Source: an uncultured Gemmatimonadota bacterium (GTDB lineage: Bacteria > Gemmatimonadota > Gemmatimonadetes > Gemmatimonadales > Gemmatimonadaceae). Taken from it: a stretch of DNA of 64,000 nt. A program made the translations under genes and the position numbers. Positions 24,362-33,083 of this stretch are shown here, one piece after another. Position 1 is the first letter of the stretch. Every line of letters starts with the position of its first letter. The stretch is taken from NCBI GenBank assembly GCA_902826615.1, contig CADEFN010000001.1:1302001-1366000 (forward strand). Reading direction: 5' to 3'. Under the pieces are notes generated by a model. That model had not been told where the DNA came from. It ran no database searches and saw nothing but the letters and a program-made list of their open reading frames with translations.

Positions 24362-24392
24362 AAAACGGCGCCCGCGAGTGGGGCGCCGTTTT
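24362..24392. terminator. Bidirectional intrinsic terminator
   Basis: AAAACGGCGCCC (24362-24373) pairs perfectly with GGGCGCCGTTTT (24381-24392) around a 7-base loop. The A4 and T4 ends supply a U-tract in both directions. It separates the convergent phhB gene and the BI-1 gene and closes the long minus-strand sigma operon. Confidence 0.9.
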
Positions 24393-24410
24393 GTGCTTCA
24401 GGCGATGGGG

Positions 24411-25094
24411 TCAGTCCCGGTTGCGTCCGCCGAGGAGATTGAGAATGGCGAGGAACATGTTGAGCAGGTCGAGATAGATGTTGACTGCTGCGGCCACGTA
24501 GTCATTGGGGCCGTACACGTTGCGCAGACGCCAGGTATCGAAGACCAGCAGCCCGCTGAAGACCATCACCGCCGCACCGGAGAGCCAGAGTGAAGCCGTC
24601 TGGTTCTTGAAGAAGAGGTTGAGGAGCGAGGTGGCGATGAGGACCCAGAGCCCAACGACAAAAAACGAACCCCAGGCGCTGAAGTCGCGCCGGGAGACGA
24701 ACGCGTAGAGAGTCAGGATGCCGAAGGTAGAACCCGTGAGCATACCGGCCTGCCCGATGATGCCGGGGTTGGTGCGGGCGTAGAAATACATGATGGGCGC
24801 AATGGCAATGCCTTCCACAAAGGTAAAGAGGAAGACGAGGCCCAGATTGGCCGGAAAAGCATCACGCAGTTTGAGCGCGAGGAGCAGCGGGGCAAAGGTG
24901 GCCAGCATCGTGATGAACGGATGCTCGTTGACCGCTGCCAGGAGGCGCGGCTGCTGCATGGCGAACCAGGTGCCGACCATCGTCATGAGGACGCTGGCAA
25001 ACACGAGGGAGTAGGTCCGACGCACCAGGGTGGCGCGGTCGGCGCCGGTGCGAACGGTGATGGCGGGATTCAGGGGGCGGAATGTGGCGCCCAT
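24411..25094 (-). CDS. Bax inhibitor-1/YccA family membrane protein
   Basis: A 227-residue, seven-helix inner-membrane protein of the BI-1/TMBIM family. The start (MGATFRPLNPAITVRTGADR) precedes TLVRRTYSLVFASVLMTMVG, the first helix; the mid-region EGIAIAPIM and the end LVFDTWRLRNVYGPNDYVAA then ALNLYLDLLNMFL-type sequence are family hallmarks. The conserved Asp residues of the pH-sensing pair lie in that C-terminal region. E. coli homologues are YccA and YbhL. It is 99 bases below the second DUF4097 gene and just above a terminator, so it probably belongs to, or ends, the sigma operon. Confidence 0.9.
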   Translation of the reverse strand: MGATFRPLNPAITVRTGADRATLVRRTYSLVFASVLMTMVGTWFAMQQPRLLAAVNEHPFITMLATFAPLLLALKLRDAFPANLGLVFLFTFVEGIAIAPIMYFYARTNPGIIGQAGMLTGSTFGILTLYAFVSRRDFSAWGSFFVVGLWVLIATSLLNLFFKNQTASLWLSGAAVMVFSGLLVFDTWRLRNVYGPNDYVAAAVNIYLDLLNMFLAILNLLGGRNRD

Positions 25095-25193
25095 GGGGGT
25101 GCTCCGGATGGATACCCCGGAAAGCTAGGTGAATGGGCGCGCTGGCGGCAGCGGTCAGACGGCCGTGGAGTGCCACGGCCCTCTGACATCCGG

Positions 25194-25979
25194 CTAGTTC
25201 TTTCGCAGTTCCACGCTTCCGTTCACGGTCGAGAAACGGATCCGGCGGCCCCCATTGCCGATTTTCGCCTTGATGTTCCGCGGGTTGATGCGGCCGCTCA
25301 GTGTCATCGGGAAGTCGGAGTTGACCCGCCCGTTGACGGTTCGCATGTCGATGTCGGCGTTGAGGTTGGCCGGCACCCACACCTCGATCGACCCATTGAC
25401 CGTCTCGAAATCGAGATCGCTCTCGCCTAACTCTTCCATGCGCACGACGATGGAGCCGTTGACCGTGTTGGCGCGCACGGGGCCGCCGCTCGACGACGCA
25501 TCGATGGTGCCGTTGACCGTGTTCGCTTCCACCTCGGCGGTGGCGCCGCGTATGTCGAGACTGCCGTTCACGGTGCTGGTCACCAGTTTCACGCCGGCCG
25601 GGAGCTCCACGACAAACTCGACCGAGGTGTCGTTATTGCGATTGCGCCAGCCATCGTTGCGGGAGCGGTAGCCGTCTTCGTCGCAGCGCGTGTTGTCGTT
25701 CCAGAGGGCGCAGATGATCACATCGTCGCCCGACTTCTTCTGCTCGATCCGCACCTCGTCGGGGTCGCCACGCCGCCAGCGCTTGGTGCCGGTGACGGTG
25801 ACACGATTGCCACTGGCGCGCTCGACACGCACGGGACCATTGAGGTTGCGGACATACAACCAGCGCCCAGTGGGAACCGTGCCTTCCCATGTGAAGGCCT
25901 TGTCCGAACGGCGGTCCTGGGCCTGGGCTGTGGTGGCCACGGCCACCAGCAATGCGGCGCCGACGATGCGGTTCATCAT
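25194..25979 (-). CDS. Secreted DUF4097-type beta-repeat protein (TVNG type)
   Basis: A 261-residue protein with a cleavable signal peptide (NRIVGAALLVAVATTAQAQ). The body is a right-handed beta-solenoid of DUF4097/DUF4098 type with a short repeated unit, TVNG followed by S/T (for example TSTVNGSLDIRG, ANTVNGTIDAS, ANTVNGSIVV, FETVNGSIEVWV and FSTVNGSVELRKN), one turn per ~20 residues. It is paired with a paralogue upstream whose repeat is TSGD/VSGS instead. Enzymatic residues are absent; a structural or envelope-sensing role is likely. Start: two consecutive Met codons, either possible. Confidence 0.8.
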   Translation of the reverse strand: MMNRIVGAALLVAVATTAQAQDRRSDKAFTWEGTVPTGRWLYVRNLNGPVRVERASGNRVTVTGTKRWRRGDPDEVRIEQKKSGDDVIICALWNDNTRCDEDGYRSRNDGWRNRNNDTSVEFVVELPAGVKLVTSTVNGSLDIRGATAEVEANTVNGTIDASSSGGPVRANTVNGSIVVRMEELGESDLDFETVNGSIEVWVPANLNADIDMRTVNGRVNSDFPMTLSGRINPRNIKAKIGNGGRRIRFSTVNGSVELRKN

Positions 25980-25997
25980 GGGATGTTCTCCGGTTGC

Positions 25998-27092
25998 CTA
26001 ACGTTTACGAATGGTGACGTCGCCGCTGAACGACTCCGCCATCACCCGCGGGCCACCGTTGCCGACCGTGAAGTCGAAACGGGTGGGCCGCCCCACGCCG
26101 CGAGCCCCGGGCTGCAGGGTGATAGGGAAGTCGGAGTCGATCGCACCGCTGAAGGTTTCGACACTGAATCGGGCACTGCTGGCCGCCGGGATCGCCAGAT
26201 CGATCGTGCCCGAATGGGAGCGGAACTCATAACGCCCGGTGCCGTCGATCGCGCCGATGTACGACACGTCGCCGCTGGTGGTGGAGAGCTGCACGTCACG
26301 ACCACGGGCATCGCTCACATTGATGTCGCCGCTGGTGCTCTCGAGATGCAGATCACCCTCGAGGTCTCGTGCCTCGACCGAGCCGCTCACACTGCTGGCT
26401 TCGACATCGCCACGGATCTTTTCGAGCATCACCTCGCCAGACACCGTGCCGACCTGGATGCGCCCGGTGGCATCGATCACGGAGATGTCTCCGCTCGTCG
26501 AGTTGGCTTCGACCTCACCACCCGTTGCACGCGCTTCCAGATCACCCGACGTGGTGCGGAGCAGCACCCGCGCTCCGCGGGGGACCCACACGTCATACCG
26601 TGTGCCTTCGGAGTCACGTCCGCGACGCGACGAGCCTTCGCGGCGATGCTCCATCGTCAGCCGTGATCCAGTGAACTCGTACTCGATGCGCCCACGATCG
26701 GTGTGCGCCTGCACCCGTGCTTCACGACGGTCCCACCCATTGATGACGATGTCGCCATTCACGCTGCCAAGATCGACAATGCCGGTCGGTGAAAAGGCGA
26801 ACGTGGTGTCGATGCGCTGCGCCTGCTGAGAGAGCTCGCGATCGGTCCAGTCTTCGTCACGCGACCGGCCGCGGCGAGCCCGCCCCTGCGACTCGTCGAA
26901 CTCACGCTCGATGCGCATGGCAAGGGAATTCGCCTGCCGTTCGACACGGGCCGCGATACGTTCGGCCATGGCAGCGATGGACTCGGCCCATCGCTCGATG
27001 CTGCGTTCGGTCGACTGGGCGGAGATCGCGCGCGGTGCGGCGAGCCACGCCACAAGTCCAACCAGGGAAAACACCCGAGACAAGGTGGTCAT
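25998..27092 (-). CDS. Secreted DUF4097-type beta-repeat protein (TSGD type)
   Basis: A 364-residue paralogue of the next gene, with a signal peptide (VFSLVGLVAWLAAPRAISA). The N-terminal quarter is charged and predicted helical with many Arg and Glu (ESIAAMAERIAARVERQANS), possibly a coiled coil. The remainder is a beta-solenoid with units such as TTSGDLEARATGG, NSTSGDISVID, SVSGSVEARDLEG, TSGDINVSD and TTSGDVSYIG. It begins 4 bases after the anti-sigma gene, ends 18 bases before the next DUF4097 gene, and its stop is formed inside a GTTAGG hexamer. Member of a sigma / anti-sigma / envelope protein operon. Confidence 0.82.
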   Translation of the reverse strand: MTTLSRVFSLVGLVAWLAAPRAISAQSTERSIERWAESIAAMAERIAARVERQANSLAMRIEREFDESQGRARRGRSRDEDWTDRELSQQAQRIDTTFAFSPTGIVDLGSVNGDIVINGWDRREARVQAHTDRGRIEYEFTGSRLTMEHRREGSSRRGRDSEGTRYDVWVPRGARVLLRTTSGDLEARATGGEVEANSTSGDISVIDATGRIQVGTVSGEVMLEKIRGDVEASSVSGSVEARDLEGDLHLESTSGDINVSDARGRDVQLSTTSGDVSYIGAIDGTGRYEFRSHSGTIDLAIPAASSARFSVETFSGAIDSDFPITLQPGARGVGRPTRFDFTVGNGGPRVMAESFSGDVTIRKR

Positions 27093-27096
27093 GGGA

Positions 27097-27861
27097 TCAG
27101 GTCGTGGAGGAAAGCAGGGCCGCGGTGCGCAGCAGCCCGAGTTTGCGTTCGAGGGATTTGTTCAGCTGACCCGAGAGAAAGCGGCTTGCCGGATCCCTGG
27201 CGAGTGCGCTCCGTGCCTGGGCGATTGCGGTGTCGATGGTGGCGAGGCTTGCTTCGATGGTGGCCACGGTAGCGGGGTCGAGCACATCGGAGCGCTCCGA
27301 GAGTACACCGCGCAGGCGTGTGATTTCGGCGGTGTAGGTGTCGCTGGCTTCAGCGCGCACCCGTGGCGTCGGTGTGCTCGCAACCGGAAGGGCCGGCGTG
27401 GTCTGCGCGGGCTCGGTGGCTGGAGTGATCGTGGTCTGCGGCGCCGGTGCAGGCGTCGAAACCGCAGCGGCCGACGCGGGTGCGGTGGATGACACCACCG
27501 GCGTCGCTACGTTGCGCCGGGCAAACTGCCAGGTGGTGACGGCGGTGGCGGCCACCAGGGTCGCAGCGATCGCGCCGAGCCGCCACGTGGCACGCGTGCG
27601 GCTCGCGGGTGCCGCCAGTGGCAGCACTTTCGGCGCAATGCGCGCCTCGATGGCGGGCCACAGATCGCGTGATGGAGTCAAAGCAGGCAAAGCAGCCGCT
27701 GACCGTGAAATCGTCTGCAGGTCGCTCACCAGGGTGCGGCACGACGCGCAGGCGGCGAGATGCAATTCGGCGCTGGCCACCTCCGAGTCGCCGAGCGACC
27801 CGTCGAGATAGTCCGCCAGCATTGCCTCAAACTCTTCGCAGCGCCAGTTGGTATCGGTCAT
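27097..27861 (-). CDS. Anti-sigma factor with zf-HC2 domain
   Basis: 254 residues. The N-terminal zinc-binding anti-sigma domain is clear: CEEFEAMLADYLDGSL, then ELHLAACASCRTLVSDL, i.e. the H-x3-C-x2-C arrangement. A single membrane helix lies near residues 105-125 (LGAIAATLVAATAVTTW), followed by an Ala/Pro/Thr-rich linker and a C-terminal periplasmic helical region. It would hold the co-encoded ECF sigma factor inactive at the membrane. The start overlaps the sigma stop by 4 bases, so the two are coupled. Nothing shows which envelope signal releases the sigma. Confidence 0.88.
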   Translation of the reverse strand: MTDTNWRCEEFEAMLADYLDGSLGDSEVASAELHLAACASCRTLVSDLQTISRSAAALPALTPSRDLWPAIEARIAPKVLPLAAPASRTRATWRLGAIAATLVAATAVTTWQFARRNVATPVVSSTAPASAAAVSTPAPAPQTTITPATEPAQTTPALPVASTPTPRVRAEASDTYTAEITRLRGVLSERSDVLDPATVATIEASLATIDTAIAQARSALARDPASRFLSGQLNKSLERKLGLLRTAALLSSTT

Positions 27862-28421
27862 CGTTGCAGTGCCTCGCGCAGGAGAAGCCGGGCCCGGTGC
27901 AGTTGGGCCTTGCTCCCGCCGGCTGTGATGGAGAGCATCTCTCCGATCTCTTCGTGTTTGTAGCCTTCCACATCATGCAGCACAAAAATTCGCCGGGCTC
28001 CCGGGGGCAGCAGGGCAATCGCCGCCTCCAGATCTATCGACGCACCAGGCGTTGGCATCGCTGCACTCGCCGGATGCGTGTCGAGCGCGTCCTCGTCTTC
28101 GCTGAACCGTGCACGCGATCGTCCATCGGACTTTCGCGCGTTCAGCACCACATTCACCGCCAGACGATGAAGCCAGGTGGTGAAGGCGGCCTCTCCCCGG
28201 AACTGCCCCAGCTTCTCCCACGCCCTCACGAAGACGTCCTGCGTGAGCTCCTCGGCCTGCGACCGGTCATTCACCATCCGCGCACAGACGCCGAACACTC
28301 GACCGAGATGTGCTCGATACAGTCGCTCGAAGGCTCGACGGTCTCCCGACGCGGCAAGGGCCACGTCGGGGGCGTCGCTCTCGGATTGGAGAGATTCGCG
28401 CTCCAGTTCGGTCACACTCAT
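27858..28421 (-). CDS. ECF sigma-70 family RNA polymerase sigma factor
   Basis: A 187-residue RpoE-like sigma factor. The frame is open to 28466, but the ATG at 28421 (MSVTELERESLQSESD) is preferred because the extra 15 residues are not typical. Region 2 reads AFERLYRAHLGRVFGVCARM and AEELTQDVFVRAWEKLGQF with TWLHRLAVNVVLNARK; region 4 reads LPPGARRIFVLHDVEGYKHEEIGEMLSI. It is the first gene of an operon with its anti-sigma factor, two DUF4097 proteins and a BI-1 protein, suggesting an envelope-stress regulon that controls its own structural genes. Confidence 0.9.
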   Translation of the reverse strand: MSVTELERESLQSESDAPDVALAASGDRRAFERLYRAHLGRVFGVCARMVNDRSQAEELTQDVFVRAWEKLGQFRGEAAFTTWLHRLAVNVVLNARKSDGRSRARFSEDEDALDTHPASAAMPTPGASIDLEAAIALLPPGARRIFVLHDVEGYKHEEIGEMLSITAGGSKAQLHRARLLLREALQR

Positions 28422-28552
28422 CAAATGGCGGGTCCTCGCCTGCTCGTATCCTTTGATAACGAGCACGGGCGAAGGGTTTGAACCGGACTACGGCGCGGGC
28501 TGCCGAAGGGGTTTCGCGGCGCCCAGCGCTAGCGTTCGGTCAGCGTGACGCG

Positions 28553-29119
28553 TCAGATCTTTCGCCCCGGCGGCAACCAGGGCGCGAGCCGTTCCCGTAG
28601 CGTGCGCAGGGCTCGAGCCATGTGGGCCTCCACCGCCTTGACCGAGATATCGAGTGCGTCCGCCACCTCGGTGTACTTGAGCCCCTGAAAGCGGTTCATC
28701 TCGAAGACCTGACGGCACCGCGGTGGGAGGGACTCGATCGTCTCGTGCAGCACCCTCTCTATTTCGCTCTCCGAGGCGGCCGCCTCGGAGCTGCTGGTGG
28801 CGGGCAGGGTGTCGGTATCGAAGTCCTCGCGGCTCTCCACCTTGAGGTGTCGCAGGCGATTGAGCGAGCGATTACGGGTCGACTGGAAGAGGTAGGCTTG
28901 GGGCGACCCTTGAATCACCAGGGAGTCCCGACGCTTCCAGAGCTCGAGCATGACATCCTGCACCACCTCTTCGGCGGCGTCGCGGTCACGCAGCATGCGC
29001 TCGGCGAATTGAACGAGCGGCGCGTACCAGCCCCGAAAGAGAGCGTCAAAGGCCGCCTCGTCACCGAGTCGGAGTCGTTCGAGCTGCTGGGAAAGCTGGC
29101 CGGGATCCGGGAGGGTCAT
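28553..29119 (-). CDS. FecI-like ECF sigma factor
   Basis: A 188-residue ECF sigma factor. Region 2: AFDALFRGWYAPLVQFAERML, then AEEVVQDVMLELWKRRDSL and YLFQSTRNRSLNRLRHLK. Region 4: LPPRCRQVFEMNRFQGLKYTEVADALDISVKAVEAHMARAL. Length and residues are those of the FecI group that partners FecR. Its gene is divergent from fecR and the TonB-dependent receptor across a 98-bp gap, so the three form a cell-surface signalling set with the sigma factor on the opposite strand. Start ATG 29119. Confidence 0.9.
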   Translation of the reverse strand: MTLPDPGQLSQQLERLRLGDEAAFDALFRGWYAPLVQFAERMLRDRDAAEEVVQDVMLELWKRRDSLVIQGSPQAYLFQSTRNRSLNRLRHLKVESREDFDTDTLPATSSSEAAASESEIERVLHETIESLPPRCRQVFEMNRFQGLKYTEVADALDISVKAVEAHMARALRTLRERLAPWLPPGRKI

Positions 29120-29217
29120 TCCTGATGCATCTTACGCGTATCCGGCACGGTCGGCGACGGGTAGCCGCAGTTCCGGCAGCGAAGTAGGGTATTGGCGTTC
29201 ACCTGTGTATTTCCTGT

Positions 29218-30243
29218 ATGGCTGACTTATCTCCTGACCAGCGCGATCCCCAGCAGACCCCCGATTGGGAGCTTCTGGCTCGCCGTATGTCGGGTGAGGG
29301 GAGTGGCGCCGAGTCGCTGCATCCCGATGACCAGCGGGTGCTGGACGCCCTCGGTGAGGTGATCGGCGCGTCGACACCGCGTCGTCCGGCCGGGCTCGAC
29401 GTCGAGGCGGCCCTCAAGCGTACGAAGGCCAGGTTTGGCGAAACCCCGGTAGTCCCGATTTCGCGTCCCAATGTCCGTAAGCCCTCTTTCTGGGTGTCCC
29501 CGGCGTTTCGAATTGCCGCCGGATTGGGGATCGCGCTCGTTGGCGTTTATGCCTGGAATGGTCGATCGACCGGGGCAGTGGCCGGGCCAGAAGTCGCGCA
29601 GACGCATGTCGCTCCACGCGGTGGGCCCGACTCCCTGACGCTCGCAGACGGCAGCGAGGTCATCCTGGCACCCGGGAGCGAGCTCACGGTTGAGGCCGGG
29701 TATGGGGCAGACCGCCGTCAGCTCACGCTGAAGGGGCAGGGGTGGTTCCGCGTCGTGCACGATGACGCCAAGCCCTTCGTGGTCACAGCGCAGGGTGCCG
29801 AGGTGCGCGACATTGGAACCGTCTTTGTGGTGGACGCCGAGAATTCCAGGGGTGTACGCGTGTCGGTGCAGGAAGGGTCAGTCGCCGTGCGCGCGACCGC
29901 GCAGCAGCCCGAAACCACCCTCGGCGTCGGTGATGTGGCAACGGTGAACAGGGCAGGGGTGACCGAGGTCGCGCGGGGCAGTGCGAGTGCTGAGGATGCG
30001 TCGTGGGCGTCAGGGGAGCTGCGCTTCCGCGATGTCACACTTGAGGCGCTCGCGGGAACCCTTGAGCGGTGGTACGGAGTACGAGTGGAGGTGGATGGTT
30101 CGCTTCGGGGCCAGCGGGTTTCGACAAGTCTTAACGGCGGCACCGTAAAGTCCGTCTTGAATGAAGTGGCAATGACTTTGGCGGCCGAAGTGGAGTGGGC
30201 AGGGGACACTGCAACGGTTCGTCGACGAGGGAGCATGAGGTAG
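29218..30243 (+). CDS. FecR-type anti-sigma / transmembrane signal transducer
   Basis: 341 residues. The N-terminal cytoplasmic part (residues 1-95, including PDWELLARRMSGEG) would bind the FecI-like sigma. A single membrane helix is at ~96-118 (SPAFRIAAGLGIALVGVYAW). A periplasmic FecR domain (~135-245: ADGSEVILAPGSELTV then LTLKGQGWFRVVHDDAKPF) precedes a C-terminal STN/DUF4974-like domain (~255-335: RFRDVTLEALAGTLERWYGV). It is 11 bases upstream of the receptor gene, so both are one transcript. It would relay occupancy of the receptor to the sigma factor. Confidence 0.9.
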   Translation: MADLSPDQRDPQQTPDWELLARRMSGEGSGAESLHPDDQRVLDALGEVIGASTPRRPAGLDVEAALKRTKARFGETPVVPISRPNVRKPSFWVSPAFRIAAGLGIALVGVYAWNGRSTGAVAGPEVAQTHVAPRGGPDSLTLADGSEVILAPGSELTVEAGYGADRRQLTLKGQGWFRVVHDDAKPFVVTAQGAEVRDIGTVFVVDAENSRGVRVSVQEGSVAVRATAQQPETTLGVGDVATVNRAGVTEVARGSASAEDASWASGELRFRDVTLEALAGTLERWYGVRVEVDGSLRGQRVSTSLNGGTVKSVLNEVAMTLAAEVEWAGDTATVRRRGSMR

Positions 30244-30254
30244 ACAGACACGGC

Positions 30255-32720
30255 ATGAAGCCAGCAAGACACGCAATACGGACGCTGATTGGCGTCATTG
30301 CGCTGGTGGCCCCTCTCGGGCTGCAGGCGCAATCGTCGTGTCTGGGGGTGCCGTCGTCGCAGGGAGTGTGGGCCGCTCCGCTCGATCGCGTGGTCACGCT
30401 CGATGCGTCGACGCTGCCCGTGCGCGAAGCGCTTGAGCGGGCCGCAAAAGCGGCTGGCGTAAGGCTGACGTATGCCAGCGAACTGATCCCCGATCGCCTG
30501 GTGTGTGGTTCGGTACGCCGCGTTGCCCTCGGCGATGCCATCAGCCTCTGGCTGGGCAATGCTGCAGTACGGCCCCTGGTGGTGAGTGAGGAGCGGGTGG
30601 TGCTTGTCCCCGCCCGTGTTTCGCCGAGCACGCAGGAGCCGGTGAGTGACCTGGCCCTGTCGTCGGCGCAGCTGGCCCCGGTGATTGTCCGCGATTCAGC
30701 GGTGGTGAGCCTGGGCCCCATCTCCGTGGCTGCACGCACGGTGATCACGGCCGATCAGCTGGCGGCGTCGGGGGCGACCAATCTGGCGCAGGCGCTGTCG
30801 GGTGGTGTGCCGGGCCTCTGGATGTGGACACCGACCCCGTCATCGTTAGGTACGGGGATGGGGAGTCTCCGCGGTGCGAGCTCGTTTGGTGCGAGTTACC
30901 CCAAGGTCTACATCGACGGCATCGAAGTGGCCAATCCGCTCTTCCTTGGCCAGGTGCCAACCGATCAGGTGGCGCAGATCGAAGTGATCCGCGGGCCACA
31001 GGGTTCGGCGCTGTACGGGGCCGGCGCGATCAATGGGGTCATCAGCATTACCACACAGCAGGGCGCCGGGTCCGGCGAGGCATCGGGGATGTCGATGCGC
31101 AGCCTGGCTGGTATCAGCGAGAGCGCCTTTTCTCCGCTTGGCGCCTTTGTGCAGGAGCACACCTTCAACGGAGAGTTTGGGAACAGCGAGCGCCGGCTGG
31201 GTGTGGGCGCATCGACTGCCACCACTGGTGCTTTCATTCCGGGAGCCTTCAGCCGCCAGCTGCAAGCCATCGCCGGGTACAGCGCCATCGGGAGCCGGCA
31301 CCGGTTGCAGCTGACTGGCCGAATGTTCGCGCAGCGAGCGGGCAACCCCGAAAGTCCTCTGCTGCCGGAGCTTGCGACGCCAGTCTTTTCCGAGTTTGCC
31401 GCGACCGGCAGTGCGGCGCGCACGTCGCCGCCACTCACCATGTTCGATACGAGTGCGGCGCAATCGGTACGGCAATACACACTCGGTGGCACGCTGGCCC
31501 TCGACCGCGCGAAGTGGGTCCACACCTTTGTTGCTGGTGTGGATGGGTACCGGCTGAACAACGTCTCGCCCCTGCCGGCGTCACTACGCACGCCGGCCGA
31601 CTCTGCGCTCCTGGCAGCGTCGGGTGCGGCTGACCGGCTCAATGGGCGCTGGAATGCCAACACGCGGCGCGGCGATCCTGCCGGTGTAGCGGCTGCGTTC
31701 ACCTTTGGCGCCGACCACTCGTCGCTGAGAGACGCCTCCCTGGGCGCCACGCCAGCGGGGGAGGGGCCGGAGACATCTGGTGGCGCGTTGTGGCGGCGGA
31801 CGACCGGCCTCACCGGCCACGCCGAGGTGAGTGTGCACCGGTCGCTGGTCATCACGGGCGGGTTGCGTGCCGAGCACAACTCCGGATACACGGTACTGAG
31901 CGGAGAGAACCTGCTGCCGACAATTGGGGCCGCCTACCGCCGCACGCTGGGGAGTACTTCGCTGCTGACCGTGCGTGGTGCCTGGGGACGTGCCATTCAG
32001 CCTCCGCGGGTGGGGAGTTATGCACTGCGCTCGGGTGGCCGCATTCCCAGTGTGCTCGCGCTCGAGCCCGAAGAGCAGGCCGGTATTGAATTCGGCGCCG
32101 ACCTGCATGTGGGATCACGACTGGCCCTGAGCGTCACGCGCTACGACCAGCAGGCGCGCAACCTCATTCAGCCCGTGACGTTTGCTACCGGATTTCGGGG
32201 GCGCGGAGGTGTCGTGACCCGCCCGGAGAACATCGGTGCCATCGCCAATCGTGGGTGGGAGGTGGAGTCGCGTTATGCAATCGGTGCGCTTACCCTCACC
32301 GGCGCGTTAGGCATCACCGACAGCCGCGTACGTCAGGTCGCGAACGGGTACACCGGCGAATTGCGCGCCGGGGACCGGGTACTCCAGGTGCCGGCCCGCA
32401 CCATCAGTGCGGGTGCGTCGTGGCTTGGTCGTGGATGGTCGTCGTCGATGACCCTGGCCCGCGCCTCGGACTGGATGAACTACGACTGGCTGGCGTTGTC
32501 GCTGCAGCCTCAGGTGTCGGGTGCCGGTCTCCGCGATTTCTGGATGCAGTACCCGGGCGTCACGCGGGTGCGGGCGTCGTTCTCCCGCGATATCACGCGC
32601 TCGTTAGGGCTGACGATGTCGGGTGACAACCTGCTGGGATGGCAGCGCGGCGAGCCGGACAACCTCACCATCGTGCCGGGTCGGACCTTCAGAGCTGGGC
32701 TGCGCGCGCGGTTCCCCTGA
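30255..32720 (+). CDS. TonB-dependent receptor with N-terminal STN signalling domain
   Basis: An 821-residue outer-membrane receptor, ATG 30255 (MKPARHAIRTL, signal peptide ending near LGLQAQ). An STN domain follows (~38-100: LDASTLPVREALERAAKAAG), which would touch the FecR C-terminus. The plug (~150-270) includes NLAQALSGGVPGLW, YPKVYIDGIEVANP and QIEVIRGPQGSALYGAGAIN, and a ~550-residue beta-barrel ends RAGLRARFP with a terminal Phe-Pro rather than the usual aromatic residue alone. Substrate unknown. No SusD-like partner is adjacent, unlike the 49-52 kb system, so this is more likely a siderophore, cofactor or small-glycan receptor. Confidence 0.9.
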   Translation: MKPARHAIRTLIGVIALVAPLGLQAQSSCLGVPSSQGVWAAPLDRVVTLDASTLPVREALERAAKAAGVRLTYASELIPDRLVCGSVRRVALGDAISLWLGNAAVRPLVVSEERVVLVPARVSPSTQEPVSDLALSSAQLAPVIVRDSAVVSLGPISVAARTVITADQLAASGATNLAQALSGGVPGLWMWTPTPSSLGTGMGSLRGASSFGASYPKVYIDGIEVANPLFLGQVPTDQVAQIEVIRGPQGSALYGAGAINGVISITTQQGAGSGEASGMSMRSLAGISESAFSPLGAFVQEHTFNGEFGNSERRLGVGASTATTGAFIPGAFSRQLQAIAGYSAIGSRHRLQLTGRMFAQRAGNPESPLLPELATPVFSEFAATGSAARTSPPLTMFDTSAAQSVRQYTLGGTLALDRAKWVHTFVAGVDGYRLNNVSPLPASLRTPADSALLAASGAADRLNGRWNANTRRGDPAGVAAAFTFGADHSSLRDASLGATPAGEGPETSGGALWRRTTGLTGHAEVSVHRSLVITGGLRAEHNSGYTVLSGENLLPTIGAAYRRTLGSTSLLTVRGAWGRAIQPPRVGSYALRSGGRIPSVLALEPEEQAGIEFGADLHVGSRLALSVTRYDQQARNLIQPVTFATGFRGRGGVVTRPENIGAIANRGWEVESRYAIGALTLTGALGITDSRVRQVANGYTGELRAGDRVLQVPARTISAGASWLGRGWSSSMTLARASDWMNYDWLALSLQPQVSGAGLRDFWMQYPGVTRVRASFSRDITRSLGLTMSGDNLLGWQRGEPDNLTIVPGRTFRAGLRARFP

Positions 32721-32735
32721 ACTTTCGAGTGCGCC

Positions 32736-33083
32736 TCAGGAGATCCAGATCCCCAGGACGCGGGTGAGGAGCGACAAGCCGAAGGCGAAGACGGCCATGA
32801 CGCCGACGGCACCAACCACAAACTGCAGGGCTCGCATCATGCCGCCGCGGCGGGTGGAGCGCTCGGTAATGATCCAGCCTCCGAACGATGCGACTGCCAC
32901 GAGTGGCAGTGCGGCACGCCACCATGCCGGGGCCAGCAAACCGACAGCTGCCGTGCCCACGAGCCCCGCGGCACAGACCACCACCGCCTGTGTGTCGCTC
33001 CAGCGCATGGCCAGCTGGCGCACCACGGCTCCGAGTGTCGGCTCGGTATCACCTGCGAAGCCGGGGTGCGCGGGCTGGTTCAT
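32736..33083 (-). CDS. Small membrane protein, function unknown
   Basis: 115 residues from ATG 33083. Three hydrophobic segments can be seen: about 34-50 (VVVCAAGLVGTAAVGLL), 54-70 (RAALPLVAVASFGGWII) and 86-112 (VVGAVGVMAVFAFGLSLLTRVLGI). A basic loop (TERSTRRGGMMR) separates the second and third. Its start overlaps the stop of the ChaN-like gene upstream by 4 bases (ATGA), so the pair is coupled. No similarity recognised; a partner of the haem-binding lipoprotein is a reasonable guess only. Confidence 0.6.
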   Translation of the reverse strand: MNQPAHPGFAGDTEPTLGAVVRQLAMRWSDTQAVVVCAAGLVGTAAVGLLAPAWWRAALPLVAVASFGGWIITERSTRRGGMMRALQFVVGAVGVMAVFAFGLSLLTRVLGIWIS

